DNA of 64,000 nucleotides, taken from assembly GCF_029392315.1 (NCBI RefSeq), contig NZ_CP113939.1, positions 744,001 through 808,000 of the forward strand, in the 5' to 3' direction. The translations under genes were made by a program, and so were the position numbers. Positions within the stretch are counted from its first letter, which is position 1, and each line of letters opens with the position of its first letter. Below, in pieces: positions 37,886 through 46,050 of this stretch. Source of the stretch: Bifidobacterium sp. ESL0690. GTDB lineage: Bacteria; Actinomycetota; Actinomycetes; Actinomycetales; Bifidobacteriaceae. The notes under the pieces were generated by a model that saw nothing but the letters and a program-made list of their open reading frames with translations, was not told the origin of the DNA and made no database searches.

Positions 37886-38836
37886 ATGAAAGCATGGAGA
37901 TTTTACGGGACTAACAAGCCGCTGAAGTTGGAGGAGGTGCCGGAGCCGCACGCCAAGGTGGGCGAGGTCGTCGTCGATATGAAGGCGGTCGGGCTTTGCC
38001 ACACGGACGTCGGGTTTCTCACCGATCCGGGCTGGATGACGGGGCACACCGTGCCGTTTACGCTCGGCCATGAGGACGCAGGCGTCATCAGCGAGGTCGG
38101 GGACGGCGTCGAAGGCTTCAAGGTCGGCGACAGAGTCGCGATTTGCCCGACCACTTCGGCCGGCACACCAGGCGGCAGCTTCGATGGCGGCTATGGCGAG
38201 AAAGTCGAGATCGGGGCACAGGCGTTGGTGCCGATTCCCGATTCGGTCGATTTCGTCAGGGGAGCGGCGGCCACCGATGCGGGCATGACTTCGTACCACG
38301 CCGTTGCCACGCGTGCGGCCGTGAAGAAAGGCGAAAACGTCTGCATCATCGGCGTCGGCGGTCTGGGCCAGATCGGCGCTCGCGTCGCGTATCTGCTCGG
38401 CGCCAACCTCTACGTCGCCGAAGTCAAGGAGTCCGCATGGCCGATGGCCAAGGACCTGGGTGCCATCGACGTGAAGAAGTCCATCGCCGATTTCGCCGCC
38501 GACGGCATCAAGTTCGACAAGGTCATCGATTTCGCAGGCTTCGGCACCACCACGGCCCAGGCCATCGAGGCGTGCAACAAGCACGGCGTCGTGGTGCTCG
38601 TGGGCATGGGCCGGCTCGAAAGCACCATCAACACCAAGGCGCTCATCATGAGCCAGGTCGATCTGCGCGGTTCGAACGGCGGCACCAAGGAAGACATCGC
38701 CGGCGTCTACGAACTCATGTCGTCCGGCAAGCTTGACCCGGTCACCACCAAGATTCCATTCAGCGAGATTCCCGAAGGTTTGAAGAAGCTGCAGGCCGGC
38801 GACGTCCGCGGTCGTCTCGTTGCGGTGTATGAGTGA
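37886..38836 (+). CDS. Zinc-dependent alcohol dehydrogenase lacking the structural zinc lobe
   Basis: 316 residues, medium-chain dehydrogenase with catalytic zinc ligands Cys38, His62 and Glu63 (GLCHTD; LGHEDAG) and a NAD site IGVGGLGQIG near 153-162. The usual Cys-x2-Cys-x2-Cys-x7-Cys structural zinc loop after about residue 90 is absent; the chain passes directly from AICPTTSAGTPGG to GGYGEK, which accounts for the shortness (family about 340). Likely role: interconversion of a primary alcohol and aldehyde (ethanol or a polyol-derived substrate) with NAD. Monocistronic, SD AGAGGGAG, strong terminator 130 bp downstream. Confidence 0.88.
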   Translation: MKAWRFYGTNKPLKLEEVPEPHAKVGEVVVDMKAVGLCHTDVGFLTDPGWMTGHTVPFTLGHEDAGVISEVGDGVEGFKVGDRVAICPTTSAGTPGGSFDGGYGEKVEIGAQALVPIPDSVDFVRGAAATDAGMTSYHAVATRAAVKKGENVCIIGVGGLGQIGARVAYLLGANLYVAEVKESAWPMAKDLGAIDVKKSIADFAADGIKFDKVIDFAGFGTTTAQAIEACNKHGVVVLVGMGRLESTINTKALIMSQVDLRGSNGGTKEDIAGVYELMSSGKLDPVTTKIPFSEIPEGLKKLQAGDVRGRLVAVYE

Positions 38837-39295
38837 GGTTCAAAGCGTTATCAAGTGATGGGTGTCGTCTCTACAGTTTGTGATGCTGGAGTTTGACATT
38901 GTGTCTGCTGACGAAATCTGTTACCCTGAACTCGATTAAGCTAGGCAGTGTCTAGTTCGCGAAGGTCACCGATTGATGCAGTCGGTGACCTTTTTGCCAT
39001 TAAAAGTTGCTTTCAAACAAGCCGATAATGTTTATTTGCTTCTTCTCTCGAACCTGCAACAAATGAAGTCGTTGATAAGATAAAAAATCCATGATTTTAA
39101 GGCCGTTACTTCGTTTATTGCAATATACGTTACAAATGAAGTAGCGGCTATTGTTGAGGGTCCCGTAGTAAGAACAAACTGGGAATAAGCCAACAAATCC
39201 GGCAAAATTTATCGAACCAGCTCTACCTCGAATCAATAAATTATTATATGATGATAAAGTTTGTGATTTAGTGAAATAGAGAGAAGGATTGCAGT
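38837..39295. other. Intergenic region with terminator and AT-rich stretch
   Basis: 459 bp. After the adh stop comes about 120 bp of unassigned sequence, then the terminator at 38962. From 39000 to 39280 the sequence is AT-rich; it contains a 78-codon minus-strand frame without a ribosome site or recognisable content, which I do not accept as a gene. It may be an old remnant. Confidence 0.35.
38962..38995 (+). terminator. Rho-independent terminator
   Basis: Perfect 11-bp stem (38962-38972 with 38982-38992), 9-nt loop, T tract to 38995. Confidence 0.92.
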
Positions 39296-40192
39296 ATGAA
39301 AACTGGATTAAGGCATTTAATGAAGGCGTTTCCGCCGCAGGTGCAGTTTGCGGTTACGCTCGCGCTGGTGGGGATTCTGCTTGCGCTCGTTATCGTCGTT
39401 GAAAGCAGGAAAGTTCTCAAAAAGCAAGGGCCGCTTTTCGAAAGTAACAAGCGACTTCAGAAGAAAATCGAAAGTGTCGATTCGTTGCAGCGTATCATGA
39501 CGGACCCGCAGGATGCCCAGATTCTCGCCAAACGCAAGCAAAATCTGGAGCGAAAAATAGAGACCAGGCAGTTGCGTGACCAGTTCAGGGAATACGCCGA
39601 CGAACGCTTGAAAGAGGCCGACGCGGAAACCGCGAAACTCTTCAAGCCCAAGAAATTTTTCGCCTTCGCCTACTATATGGTGGCCACATTGCTCTACACG
39701 GCGCTCCTTCTTTCAACGTTGCGCCTGCTGACCTATCCGAAGGGATTCACTCCACTTGCCGTGTTCCACAAAACCACGGGCATGCTCATCGCTCTCGTTG
39801 TCGTCATACTCGGCGTTTTGGTCTGCTTCGGAATCAAGAAAGCGTGGCAGCGCTCGCAGGTCAATTTCGCGTTCCGTACCTACCTGCTCCCGCTTATCAG
39901 CAGCGATAACAAGGACGTGGCCAACCAGGAGCAAGCGGCATTCGATAAAATGGTCGACGCGCGCAAATCCAGCGCCCCGAAAGTCGGTTTCCTCGCTCCG
40001 GTTTCGGGCATCCTCACGGGCATAGCCGCGCCGATTTACACGATGTGCATCTACCATCTCCAGTTCTTCCCGACCAATATGTTCCTGCTGCTGTTCGGCA
40101 CGGTTTTCATGGTCATCTGGTTCTACGGCCTGATTTATTTCTGTGTCAGCGCACTGCGTTACATGTTCCGCAAATCGGATTGTGCTTATTAA
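39296..40192 (+). CDS. Membrane protein with coiled-coil segment
   Basis: 298 residues, SD AAGGA. One hydrophobic helix near 14-35, then a highly charged stretch (about 40-115, Lys/Arg/Glu/Gln-rich) likely to form a coiled coil on the cytosolic side. Four further hydrophobic helices follow: about 120-142, 155-180, 225-250 and 258-285. No family motif is recognised. The arrangement resembles small scaffolding or stress membrane proteins, but no function can be claimed. Followed by a weak hairpin terminator. Confidence 0.7.
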   Translation: MKTGLRHLMKAFPPQVQFAVTLALVGILLALVIVVESRKVLKKQGPLFESNKRLQKKIESVDSLQRIMTDPQDAQILAKRKQNLERKIETRQLRDQFREYADERLKEADAETAKLFKPKKFFAFAYYMVATLLYTALLLSTLRLLTYPKGFTPLAVFHKTTGMLIALVVVILGVLVCFGIKKAWQRSQVNFAFRTYLLPLISSDNKDVANQEQAAFDKMVDARKSSAPKVGFLAPVSGILTGIAAPIYTMCIYHLQFFPTNMFLLLFGTVFMVIWFYGLIYFCVSALRYMFRKSDCAY

Positions 40193-40217
40193 ATCGCTAG
40201 AATCTTTCATCTCAAAG

Positions 40218-40261
40218 CCGTCCCGCAGCAACATCAATTCCCCTGGCTGTAGGACGGTTTT
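40218..40261 (+). terminator. Possible terminator
   Basis: CCGTCC (40218-40223) pairs with GGACGG (40252-40257), with a short inner CAGC/GCTG stem, followed by TTTTG. Confidence 0.5.
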
Positions 40262-40385
40262 GTTATTCGTTTATCCATTTTTGGTATAACATCGAGGTTT
40301 GTATTTGTAAAACTTTTTAGGACACAAACGAAAGTGGTACCTGCCACAGAACGACAAAGTCACTTATATAATCGCCTTCGTTTCG

Positions 40386-40391
40386 TACAAT
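40386..40391 (+). promoter_or_regulatory. -10 element of a probable leaderless promoter
   Basis: TACAAT ends 6 nt before the ATG at 40398, and no Shine-Dalgarno is present, so transcription would start at or within a base of the start codon. Confidence 0.45.
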
Positions 40392-40397
40392 AGAATC

Positions 40398-40997
40398 ATG
40401 ACCAAATTCCTAGCATTTACGGCGAATCCGGAACCGGAATCGCTTACACAATATATCGGCAAAGCGTTCCTTGAAGGCGGCGCAAGCAAAGGCGCGAGCA
40501 CCGAGTTCGTCGACCTGCACGCCATCGGCTTCGACCCGACCTATCGCATGGCCGATCGCAAGCAGTACCTCAACGAAGGCCCTATGCCCGATGACGCCAA
40601 GGCCCTGCAAGAGAAGATCCTTGACGCTGACGTGATTGCGCTGGTTTGCCCGATTTACTGGTGCTCGATGCCCGCGATGATGAAGGGCTTCACCGAGCGT
40701 GTGCTCTGCCGCCACTTCGGCTACAACCCGGACCACAGCAAGTCCGTGATCGCCGACAAGAAGTTCCGCTTCATCATGCTCACTGGCAGCTCAGAGCAGT
40801 GGTACCACGAGTCCGGCATCCACGACGCCATCTACAACCAGGTCATCTACTACATGTTCCACCATTATTGCGGTGTGAAGGATGCCGAGCTGGTTTACGT
40901 CGACAATCTCGAGATGGGCGACGATTCGGTGAAGGCTCGCGAGGCCGCTGCCAAACAGATTGAGACGATCAAGGAGCTTGGCGCGTCGATGGCGTGA
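40398..40997 (+). CDS. NAD(P)H dehydrogenase (quinone)-like flavodoxin-fold protein
   Basis: 199 residues with a flavodoxin fold of the NQO/KefF group: FLAFTANPEPESLT (FMN phosphate loop), VIALVCPIYWCSMPAMMKGFTERV (isoalloxazine loop), FIMLTGSSEQWY. It should bind FMN or FAD and reduce quinones or similar acceptors by two electrons using NAD(P)H, an oxygen-protective task in anaerobes. It appears to be translated from a leaderless message. One of three flavin oxidoreductases in a 5.5-kb stretch. Confidence 0.88.
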   Translation: MTKFLAFTANPEPESLTQYIGKAFLEGGASKGASTEFVDLHAIGFDPTYRMADRKQYLNEGPMPDDAKALQEKILDADVIALVCPIYWCSMPAMMKGFTERVLCRHFGYNPDHSKSVIADKKFRFIMLTGSSEQWYHESGIHDAIYNQVIYYMFHHYCGVKDAELVYVDNLEMGDDSVKAREAAAKQIETIKELGASMA

Positions 40998-41019
40998 ACC
41001 TCAATTTTCGGATAATAAC

Positions 41020-41062
41020 AAAAGGCTGTGGAAAGCGAGATATCAACTTTCCGCAGCCTTTT
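41020..41062. terminator. Bidirectional terminator
   Basis: 16-bp stem (41020-41035 with 41047-41062) with one G-U, A tract before and T tract after, between convergent genes. Confidence 0.92.
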
Positions 41063-41100
41063 ATTATTAGCGTTGTTTCCTCGCTTAAACAGGAATCCGC

Positions 41101-42471
41101 CTACTTGTTCTGGCGGTGTTCGTCGGTAAGCCGCCATTCGCGCACGACATTGGTATCGGCGCCCAGCGAATAGATCACGTCGTGGATACGTTGCTCTTGT
41201 TTCGCGTCGGTACCCGGGTCCCAACAGATGCCGTTGGGGTGGTCGTTGGCGATCGGACACCATCGGTACTGCCCTTGCTGCATATTGGCGGTGGGCACCC
41301 AGTCGATGCGGTTGACCCGCCATGTGCCAGGCTTGCCGCGCTTACCCGCAAACTGGATGCGCGCGCTCACACCTTGATTGTTGACCTCGTTGCCGGGAAT
41401 GTGCGAAGTGACGGTCACCGCGTTGCCCAGCCCGTACACAATCCACGTATTGTGATATTTCTCGATCGGTTGTGCGCAGTGGCATCCGGCCCCATAAATG
41501 ACGTCGAAGGCACCGGTATCCGCGAGTTCGTGCGCTTCCGAGACCTGCCACGAATCGGCTTTCGTCAGATATTCCTGAACCGAGTGCATCGCGATCGCCA
41601 CCACGTCCGCACCCTGCTGCCGTGCCGCTTTCGACTTGGCGACGGCTTTCTGGATGTCGGCTTCATGATTCGGGTCGCCCGCCTCGCGCAGCCTGTCGAC
41701 CTGCCAATCCTGATCGGCGGTCATGCCGTTGAGTGAAACCGTCCCGGTAATCAGCCCAAGCTTGCCACCGCCGGTGGGGGAGTTGATGACCAGCGGCTTC
41801 TTCGAATCCTCTTCGGTTTTGTACGATCCGGTCTGCGCGATGCCATCCGCCGCAAGCGTGTCCCACAGCCGCGCGATGCCGGCGCTGCCTTGGTCCCAAG
41901 AATGGTTCGTCCCGTGCGTGCACGCGTTATAGCCGACATGCGCCGCGGCGTCCGCCACCTCCGGGGGAATGTTGAAGATTGGGTATGCGGAATACGGCCC
42001 GCCGCGCTGGGCGATCGGCGTCTCGAACTCGCACACCGAAATGTCGGAAGCCTGAATATACGGTTTCATGTTCGCGAACAGCGGGTCGAAGTTGAAGGCA
42101 GTGCCATCGGTAGCGCTCGGGTTGTTCTGGAAATGCTCCCACAGGCCCTCGTGGAAGAGCAGGTCGCCGTTGACGAACATGGCGATGCAATCGTCGTCCG
42201 GGCAGTCGGGGGAGTTGCCATGATGCGTCAAGACCGGCTTCGGCGTGCTCTTCTTGTTGATGGCGACGTTCGAGGCCGCGGCATCGCTGGCAGACGTGGA
42301 AGCGTTGTGGCTCCGCATACCGAAGAACAGCGCCGCGCCCACCACAACAAGCAGAGCCAACACGACGATGCCCGCTCCCAAAAGTCGAGGCAGCGGCGAT
42401 GCTTTATGAACCGAAGTGTTGCCTGCAGGATTGTTCGTGTGACGCGGGCCGTGTTTGGGATTGGACTTCAT
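41101..42471 (-). CDS. CapA family protein (PGA_cap metallophosphatase-like)
   Basis: 456 residues. A membrane anchor at about 32-52 and a Ser/Ala/Asp-rich spacer precede the extracellular CapA domain (about 80-400): MFVNGDLLFHEGLW (metal loop), VCEFETPIA, GYNACTHGTNHSWDQG, VVAIAMHSVQEY, YGAGCHCAQPIEKY. CapA of Bacillus participates in poly-gamma-glutamate export, but in many Gram-positives the family acts in cell-surface metabolism without PGA. No capBC is nearby, so the PGA role is unlikely here. SD AGAGGA before the start. Confidence 0.9.
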   Translation of the reverse strand: MKSNPKHGPRHTNNPAGNTSVHKASPLPRLLGAGIVVLALLVVVGAALFFGMRSHNASTSASDAAASNVAINKKSTPKPVLTHHGNSPDCPDDDCIAMFVNGDLLFHEGLWEHFQNNPSATDGTAFNFDPLFANMKPYIQASDISVCEFETPIAQRGGPYSAYPIFNIPPEVADAAAHVGYNACTHGTNHSWDQGSAGIARLWDTLAADGIAQTGSYKTEEDSKKPLVINSPTGGGKLGLITGTVSLNGMTADQDWQVDRLREAGDPNHEADIQKAVAKSKAARQQGADVVAIAMHSVQEYLTKADSWQVSEAHELADTGAFDVIYGAGCHCAQPIEKYHNTWIVYGLGNAVTVTSHIPGNEVNNQGVSARIQFAGKRGKPGTWRVNRIDWVPTANMQQGQYRWCPIANDHPNGICWDPGTDAKQEQRIHDVIYSLGADTNVVREWRLTDEHRQNK

Positions 42472-42709
42472 CGTGCATCCTCTTTCGTCTGTTCGTCTTC
42501 GTCATTGCCGTGTTTCTCTGTTTTCAAGGATACTCTTTTCGACGGTTTGGCCGAATCTGCTGTGTCCTTCGCCAGTTTGCTTTCTCGTTTCGTCAAAATT
42601 TGGTGGCATTCATACTTGGTCATAACTCTTGTGATGGTTGCAGAGGGGCTTATGAAGTATCGCTTTGTAATAATCAAAGGAAATTATTAATACGTACGAA
42701 ATCCGCTGC

Positions 42710-43873
42710 CTAGAACCGGTCATACTGATGCTCGGCATGGCTGACCATCCACGGGTCGGGAACGTAGATGTCGCTCTCCGGAACGCTTTGTCCGTTTCGT
42801 TTCTTGAACGTGCCATCGTCACTTTGGGTTATCCGGCAATCCGCTATCGCTTGCAAAAAAGCGTTGATTTCGTCGGGGGTTTGAAATGGATAGGGCGTGG
42901 TACACCAAACAGGATCGGCCTCGATAATCACTGGCTGAGGAACTGCGGATGGGGGTAATGGCATTTTGTTTTCTATGAAATCCCGAAATCCCACGATGAT
43001 ACTGGCATTATCAAGATGGCTTGCCTGGGCGGCCTGGGTCGCCGCCGATTCGGCAGCGGCACGGTAGGAATCATGGAATCGCGCCCCGTCGAAGACGGTG
43101 AGAATGTCGTGACTGTCTTCATCGCCCGAGCGGTGAACACAATATCCGCTGGAAGCCGCGGCTTTTCCACCGCTGACAATGACGCACCATTCTTCGCGGA
43201 TGCGGTCGATATGGGTGTTGATGGTAATCAGTGAATTTTCAGGAGCCTGGCTCAGGTCGTGCTGCAATTCGCCAAGATTTCTTCGTGCCGCTCTGAATTC
43301 CGGCACCCGTCCGCGGCTCAACTGCGACCAAGGACGTTCACCCAGTCCTTCTGGTAGCTCGTTCCATGCGCGAATTTCGGAGACGGAGACGATGACGACG
43401 TTTCGTTGCGTTAATTTTCGGGGCAAACGGGCTATCCAATCGGGAGCCGGTGCGTCAAAAAGCAGGGGCGATAGACCGTGTCTAATTCTCCAGGCATTGT
43501 TGGCAATCAGCAAATCGGCTGTAATCCATACAGCAGTAGTGTTTGTGATCTCACGAGCCGGCTCGAAACCGTAGTCATAAGTGGCTGTCCAATTATCGAA
43601 AAGATTTCCCGATTGTGCCCGTGTTGCCGATGCTGTTCGTTGTGTTGTCGATATGGCTTTACCGTCTAAAGAAACCCGCTCATTTTCCTTATGATTCTGC
43701 GGTTTCATCTGTATAGCATCACAAGAAAGAGGCGTCTTTTCTTTCGTGAAACCAGTGCCGGTAAAGGCGATACTCGACTGTGAGCTATCGCTCATGTGAA
43801 GTTTGTCGAAATACTCTTTGAAGGCGTCCTGAACCCACGAAAGCGGGCTGATAATGGTCAAATCGACGCTCAA
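42710..43873 (-). CDS. ATP-grasp-like protein (possible R2K type)
   Basis: 387 residues from TTG 43873, chosen because GGAGG lies four bases upstream; the open frame continues 40 codons further. The C-terminal half has features of an ATP-grasp fold: EFRAARRNLGEL, REEWCVIVSGGKAAASSGY (core strand), and VIIEADPVWCTTPYPF, matching the metal/ATP-binding E-x-N-like ending of R2K ATP-grasps with Asp in place of Asn. R2K enzymes form amide bonds or modify peptides, often in phage or toxin contexts. The first 130 residues are unassigned. Identification is tentative. No obvious partner gene. Confidence 0.55.
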   Translation of the reverse strand: MSVDLTIISPLSWVQDAFKEYFDKLHMSDSSQSSIAFTGTGFTKEKTPLSCDAIQMKPQNHKENERVSLDGKAISTTQRTASATRAQSGNLFDNWTATYDYGFEPAREITNTTAVWITADLLIANNAWRIRHGLSPLLFDAPAPDWIARLPRKLTQRNVVIVSVSEIRAWNELPEGLGERPWSQLSRGRVPEFRAARRNLGELQHDLSQAPENSLITINTHIDRIREEWCVIVSGGKAAASSGYCVHRSGDEDSHDILTVFDGARFHDSYRAAAESAATQAAQASHLDNASIIVGFRDFIENKMPLPPSAVPQPVIIEADPVWCTTPYPFQTPDEINAFLQAIADCRITQSDDGTFKKRNGQSVPESDIYVPDPWMVSHAEHQYDRF

Positions 43874-43971
43874 TTTCCCTCCGTTTTCGATAGGTTCCAC
43901 TAAATATCTTAAGTGTACTGACCGGCTTTGAAGAGAGCGAAAACGTTGCAATTGCAAGGTTCGTGTAAAAT

Positions 43972-44000
43972 TTGACAGGACAATATTCAACACAATAATT
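43972..44000 (+). promoter_or_regulatory. Promoter upstream of the FMN reductase gene
   Basis: TTGACA (43972-43977), 17 nt, ATAATT (43995-44000); 150 bp before the 44151 start, on the plus strand. Confidence 0.5.
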
Positions 44001-44150
44001 AGACAGATTCAAACCGGCAGATTTATTCCCGCTTGCCTCCCAGCAAAATATGACACAACGTAAGGTCTTGTTTAGTATTGCTCCTACAAGTTCGCTTGTA
44101 AATGAAGAAATGAATAAGCAAAAATTACACAACTTCAAGGAGTCAATATC

Positions 44151-44687
44151 ATGACCAAGATTGCCGTTTTCGTCGGATCGCTGCGCAAGGATTCCTACAA
44201 TAAGAGCCTCGCCAAGAACGTTGAGCGCCTTTCGCCCGAAGGTGTCGAATTCGATTACATCGACATGGATCTGCCGCTTTACAACCAGGACCTCGACGGC
44301 GACATGCCCTCCAAGGCCATCGAAATGAAGCAGAAGGTCGAGGCCGCCGACGGCGTGCTGTTCGTCACCCCCGAATACAACCGCAGCTTCTCCGGCGTCA
44401 TCAAGAACGCCATCGACTGGGCCTCCCGTCCGTGGGGCCAGAGCTCCTTCACCGGCAAGCCGGCCGCCATCATCGGCGCCTCCATGGGTGCACTCGGCGC
44501 TACCCAGGCCCAGCACGACCTGCGCAACGTCGCCCTCTTCTTCGACATGAAGCTCATGGGCCAGCCCGAGGTCTACTTCAACGCCGCAACCGGGCTCGAC
44601 GAGAACGGCAAGGCCGTTGAGAGCTCCGAAGACTTCCTGCGCGGCTTCGCCGAGGCGTTCGCCAAGCACGTTGAGGCCAACAAGTAA
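44151..44687 (+). CDS. NADPH-dependent FMN reductase family protein
   Basis: 178 residues with the flavodoxin-like fold: VFVGSLRKDSYNKSLA (phosphate loop), GVLFVTPEYNRSFSGVIKNAIDW (flavin loop), and KPAAIIGASMGALGATQ. SD AAGGAG. It reduces FMN or other acceptors (azo compounds, quinones, metals) with NAD(P)H. The PEYNxSxxGxxKNAIDW signature is diagnostic. It is separated from the next flavin reductase by a large inverted-repeat element. Confidence 0.93.
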   Translation: MTKIAVFVGSLRKDSYNKSLAKNVERLSPEGVEFDYIDMDLPLYNQDLDGDMPSKAIEMKQKVEAADGVLFVTPEYNRSFSGVIKNAIDWASRPWGQSSFTGKPAAIIGASMGALGATQAQHDLRNVALFFDMKLMGQPEVYFNAATGLDENGKAVESSEDFLRGFAEAFAKHVEANK

Positions 44688-45186
44688 GTAGCGTCGTAAG
44701 AGCGTTGTTTCGTCGCGATGCCGGGATGCCGGCAATACTGGTGATCCCGGAAATACTGAAATACCAACGGTACTGGGATACTGGCAACGCAGTACCGTTG
44801 GAGATGTGGCAATATCGGTAATACCGCCAATCCCGCCAATCACAGCGTTTCGAGCATCGCGACGAAACCGATAGCCGCAACGGCCAGTGTGAGGTCGTAA
44901 CGCATCAATGATGCAATCGTAAATATTCGGTATTCATAATACAATTTTTATAAAACGTTTGATGTTTCTATGCGGTATAATTTGCGTGTATTTGCGTAAT
45001 GTGAATACAATCACGGTTTCCTTAGTGCTACCTGACGTTTCGGCCTCGCGTCGGACGTATGAACGTGGTACGTTAGCAAGTGGTTATCGTGTACTCGGAT
45101 TGCCGGGGAGTGTGCCTCGCGGTGCGCTTGCAAGGCTTGAAGCAAACATTCAAAAATTGAAGTTGTCAGGTGCAGGGAGGAAAACT
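44688..45186. other. 499-bp gap containing a nested inverted-repeat element
   Basis: No gene. The left half is the structured element at 44707-44868, which contains runs of ATACTGG-like and GGCAATA-like words. The right half should contain the promoter of the next flavin reductase, with SD GGGAGGA at 45175-45181. Confidence 0.6.
44707..44868. repeat. 162-nt element with nested inverted repeats
   Basis: The outer arms GTTTCGTCGCGATGC (44707-44721) and GCATCGCGACGAAAC (44854-44868) are perfectly complementary over 15 bp. An inner hairpin CCAACGGTACT (44764-44774) with AGTACCGTTGG (44791-44801) is perfectly complementary over 11 bp. Between them lie short repeated words (ATACTG, GGCAATA). Could be a MITE-like unit, an RNA gene or an mRNA 3' structure. 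Confidence 0.75.
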
Positions 45187-45825
45187 GTGAGTCTTGAGGA
45201 GACGACAGACATTGTGGCGCTGGCCGCTAAGGCGGAGGCCGATGTGAAGCAGTACCGCTTGACGGTGGTCAATGCGGGCATTTCGGAGCCTTCCAGCACC
45301 CGGCGTTTGGCCAAGGAAATCACGAACAAGGCCCAGGCCTATCTTGAGGCTCGGGGCAAGGTTGTCATTGTTGAAATGGTCAATCTTAAGGATATGGCGG
45401 TCGACATCGCGAAGGCCTCGGTGACTTTCGAGTCCAGCAACCGTCTTTCCGAAGCCATTGCTTCGATCACTGCCGCCGACGGTCTGGTTGTGGCTTCGCC
45501 GATTTACAAGGCCTCGTATTCCGGCCTGTTCAAGGCGTTCTGGGACCTCGTTCCGCGCGATGCCATCACCAACATGCCGCTGGTTTTGGCCGCGACGGGC
45601 GGCTCCAACCGCCACGCTTTGGTGCCGGACGTGGTCATGCGCGGTCTGTTTGCCTTCTTCCGCGCCGTTCCCGCCGCCACGAGCCTTATGGCCACCAAAG
45701 AGGATTTCGATACGCCGGAACTGGAGAGCCGCGAGGAGCGTGCGGCCACGGAGCTGGGCGCGTTGATGCTTTCCGGTGTGCGGCATGAGCCTGTGGATGA
45801 GCCCGCCGACAATATGAACTGGTGA
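45187..45825 (+). CDS. FMN reductase, CE1759 type
   Basis: 212 residues from GTG 45187 (SD GGGAGGA six bases upstream); longer open frame upstream to 44959 has no ribosome site. Flavodoxin fold: VVNAGISEPSSTRRLA (phosphate loop), DGLVVASPIYKASYSGLFKAFWDL (flavin loop), PLVLAATGGSNRH. This subgroup is common in actinobacteria and resembles MsuE/SsuE reductases that feed FMNH2 to monooxygenases, though no monooxygenase is nearby. A strong terminator follows. Confidence 0.88.
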   Translation: MSLEETTDIVALAAKAEADVKQYRLTVVNAGISEPSSTRRLAKEITNKAQAYLEARGKVVIVEMVNLKDMAVDIAKASVTFESSNRLSEAIASITAADGLVVASPIYKASYSGLFKAFWDLVPRDAITNMPLVLAATGGSNRHALVPDVVMRGLFAFFRAVPAATSLMATKEDFDTPELESREERAATELGALMLSGVRHEPVDEPADNMNW

Positions 45826-45883
45826 TTTTGCCGGTTTGGTAGGTTCGCAGGGTTTCGGCCTGCCGGTTCTATTTTTATTGTGT

Positions 45884-45927
45884 TATCGGCCCGTTGTCTT
45901 TTAGATGACGGGTCGATACCTTTTTTT
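45884..45927 (+). terminator. Rho-independent terminator
   Basis: 15-bp RNA stem with three G-U pairs (45884-45898 with 45904-45918), 5-nt loop, then CC and seven T. Confidence 0.9.
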
Positions 45928-46050
45928 CAGGCGGATTTTTATTTTAATCGGACGATCCTTCGTTTTATTTTGCCTGAGATTCTGCACCGGATTTATTTTT
46001 TCTGCGTACGAGTATGGGGTATGATGAGTTACGCCTACAAGGAGGTGGCT

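Noticed and set aside
38880..38961. Possible small RNA gene before the adh terminator
   Set aside because: TTGACA at 38892 has no -10 at proper spacing; terminator alone is explained by adh.
39000..39236. 78-codon minus-strand frame after adh
   Set aside because: No ribosome site, no recognisable content, AT-rich; possibly remnant sequence.
44578..44880. Minus-strand frames across the nested inverted repeat
   Set aside because: They follow the repeat words and lack ribosome sites.
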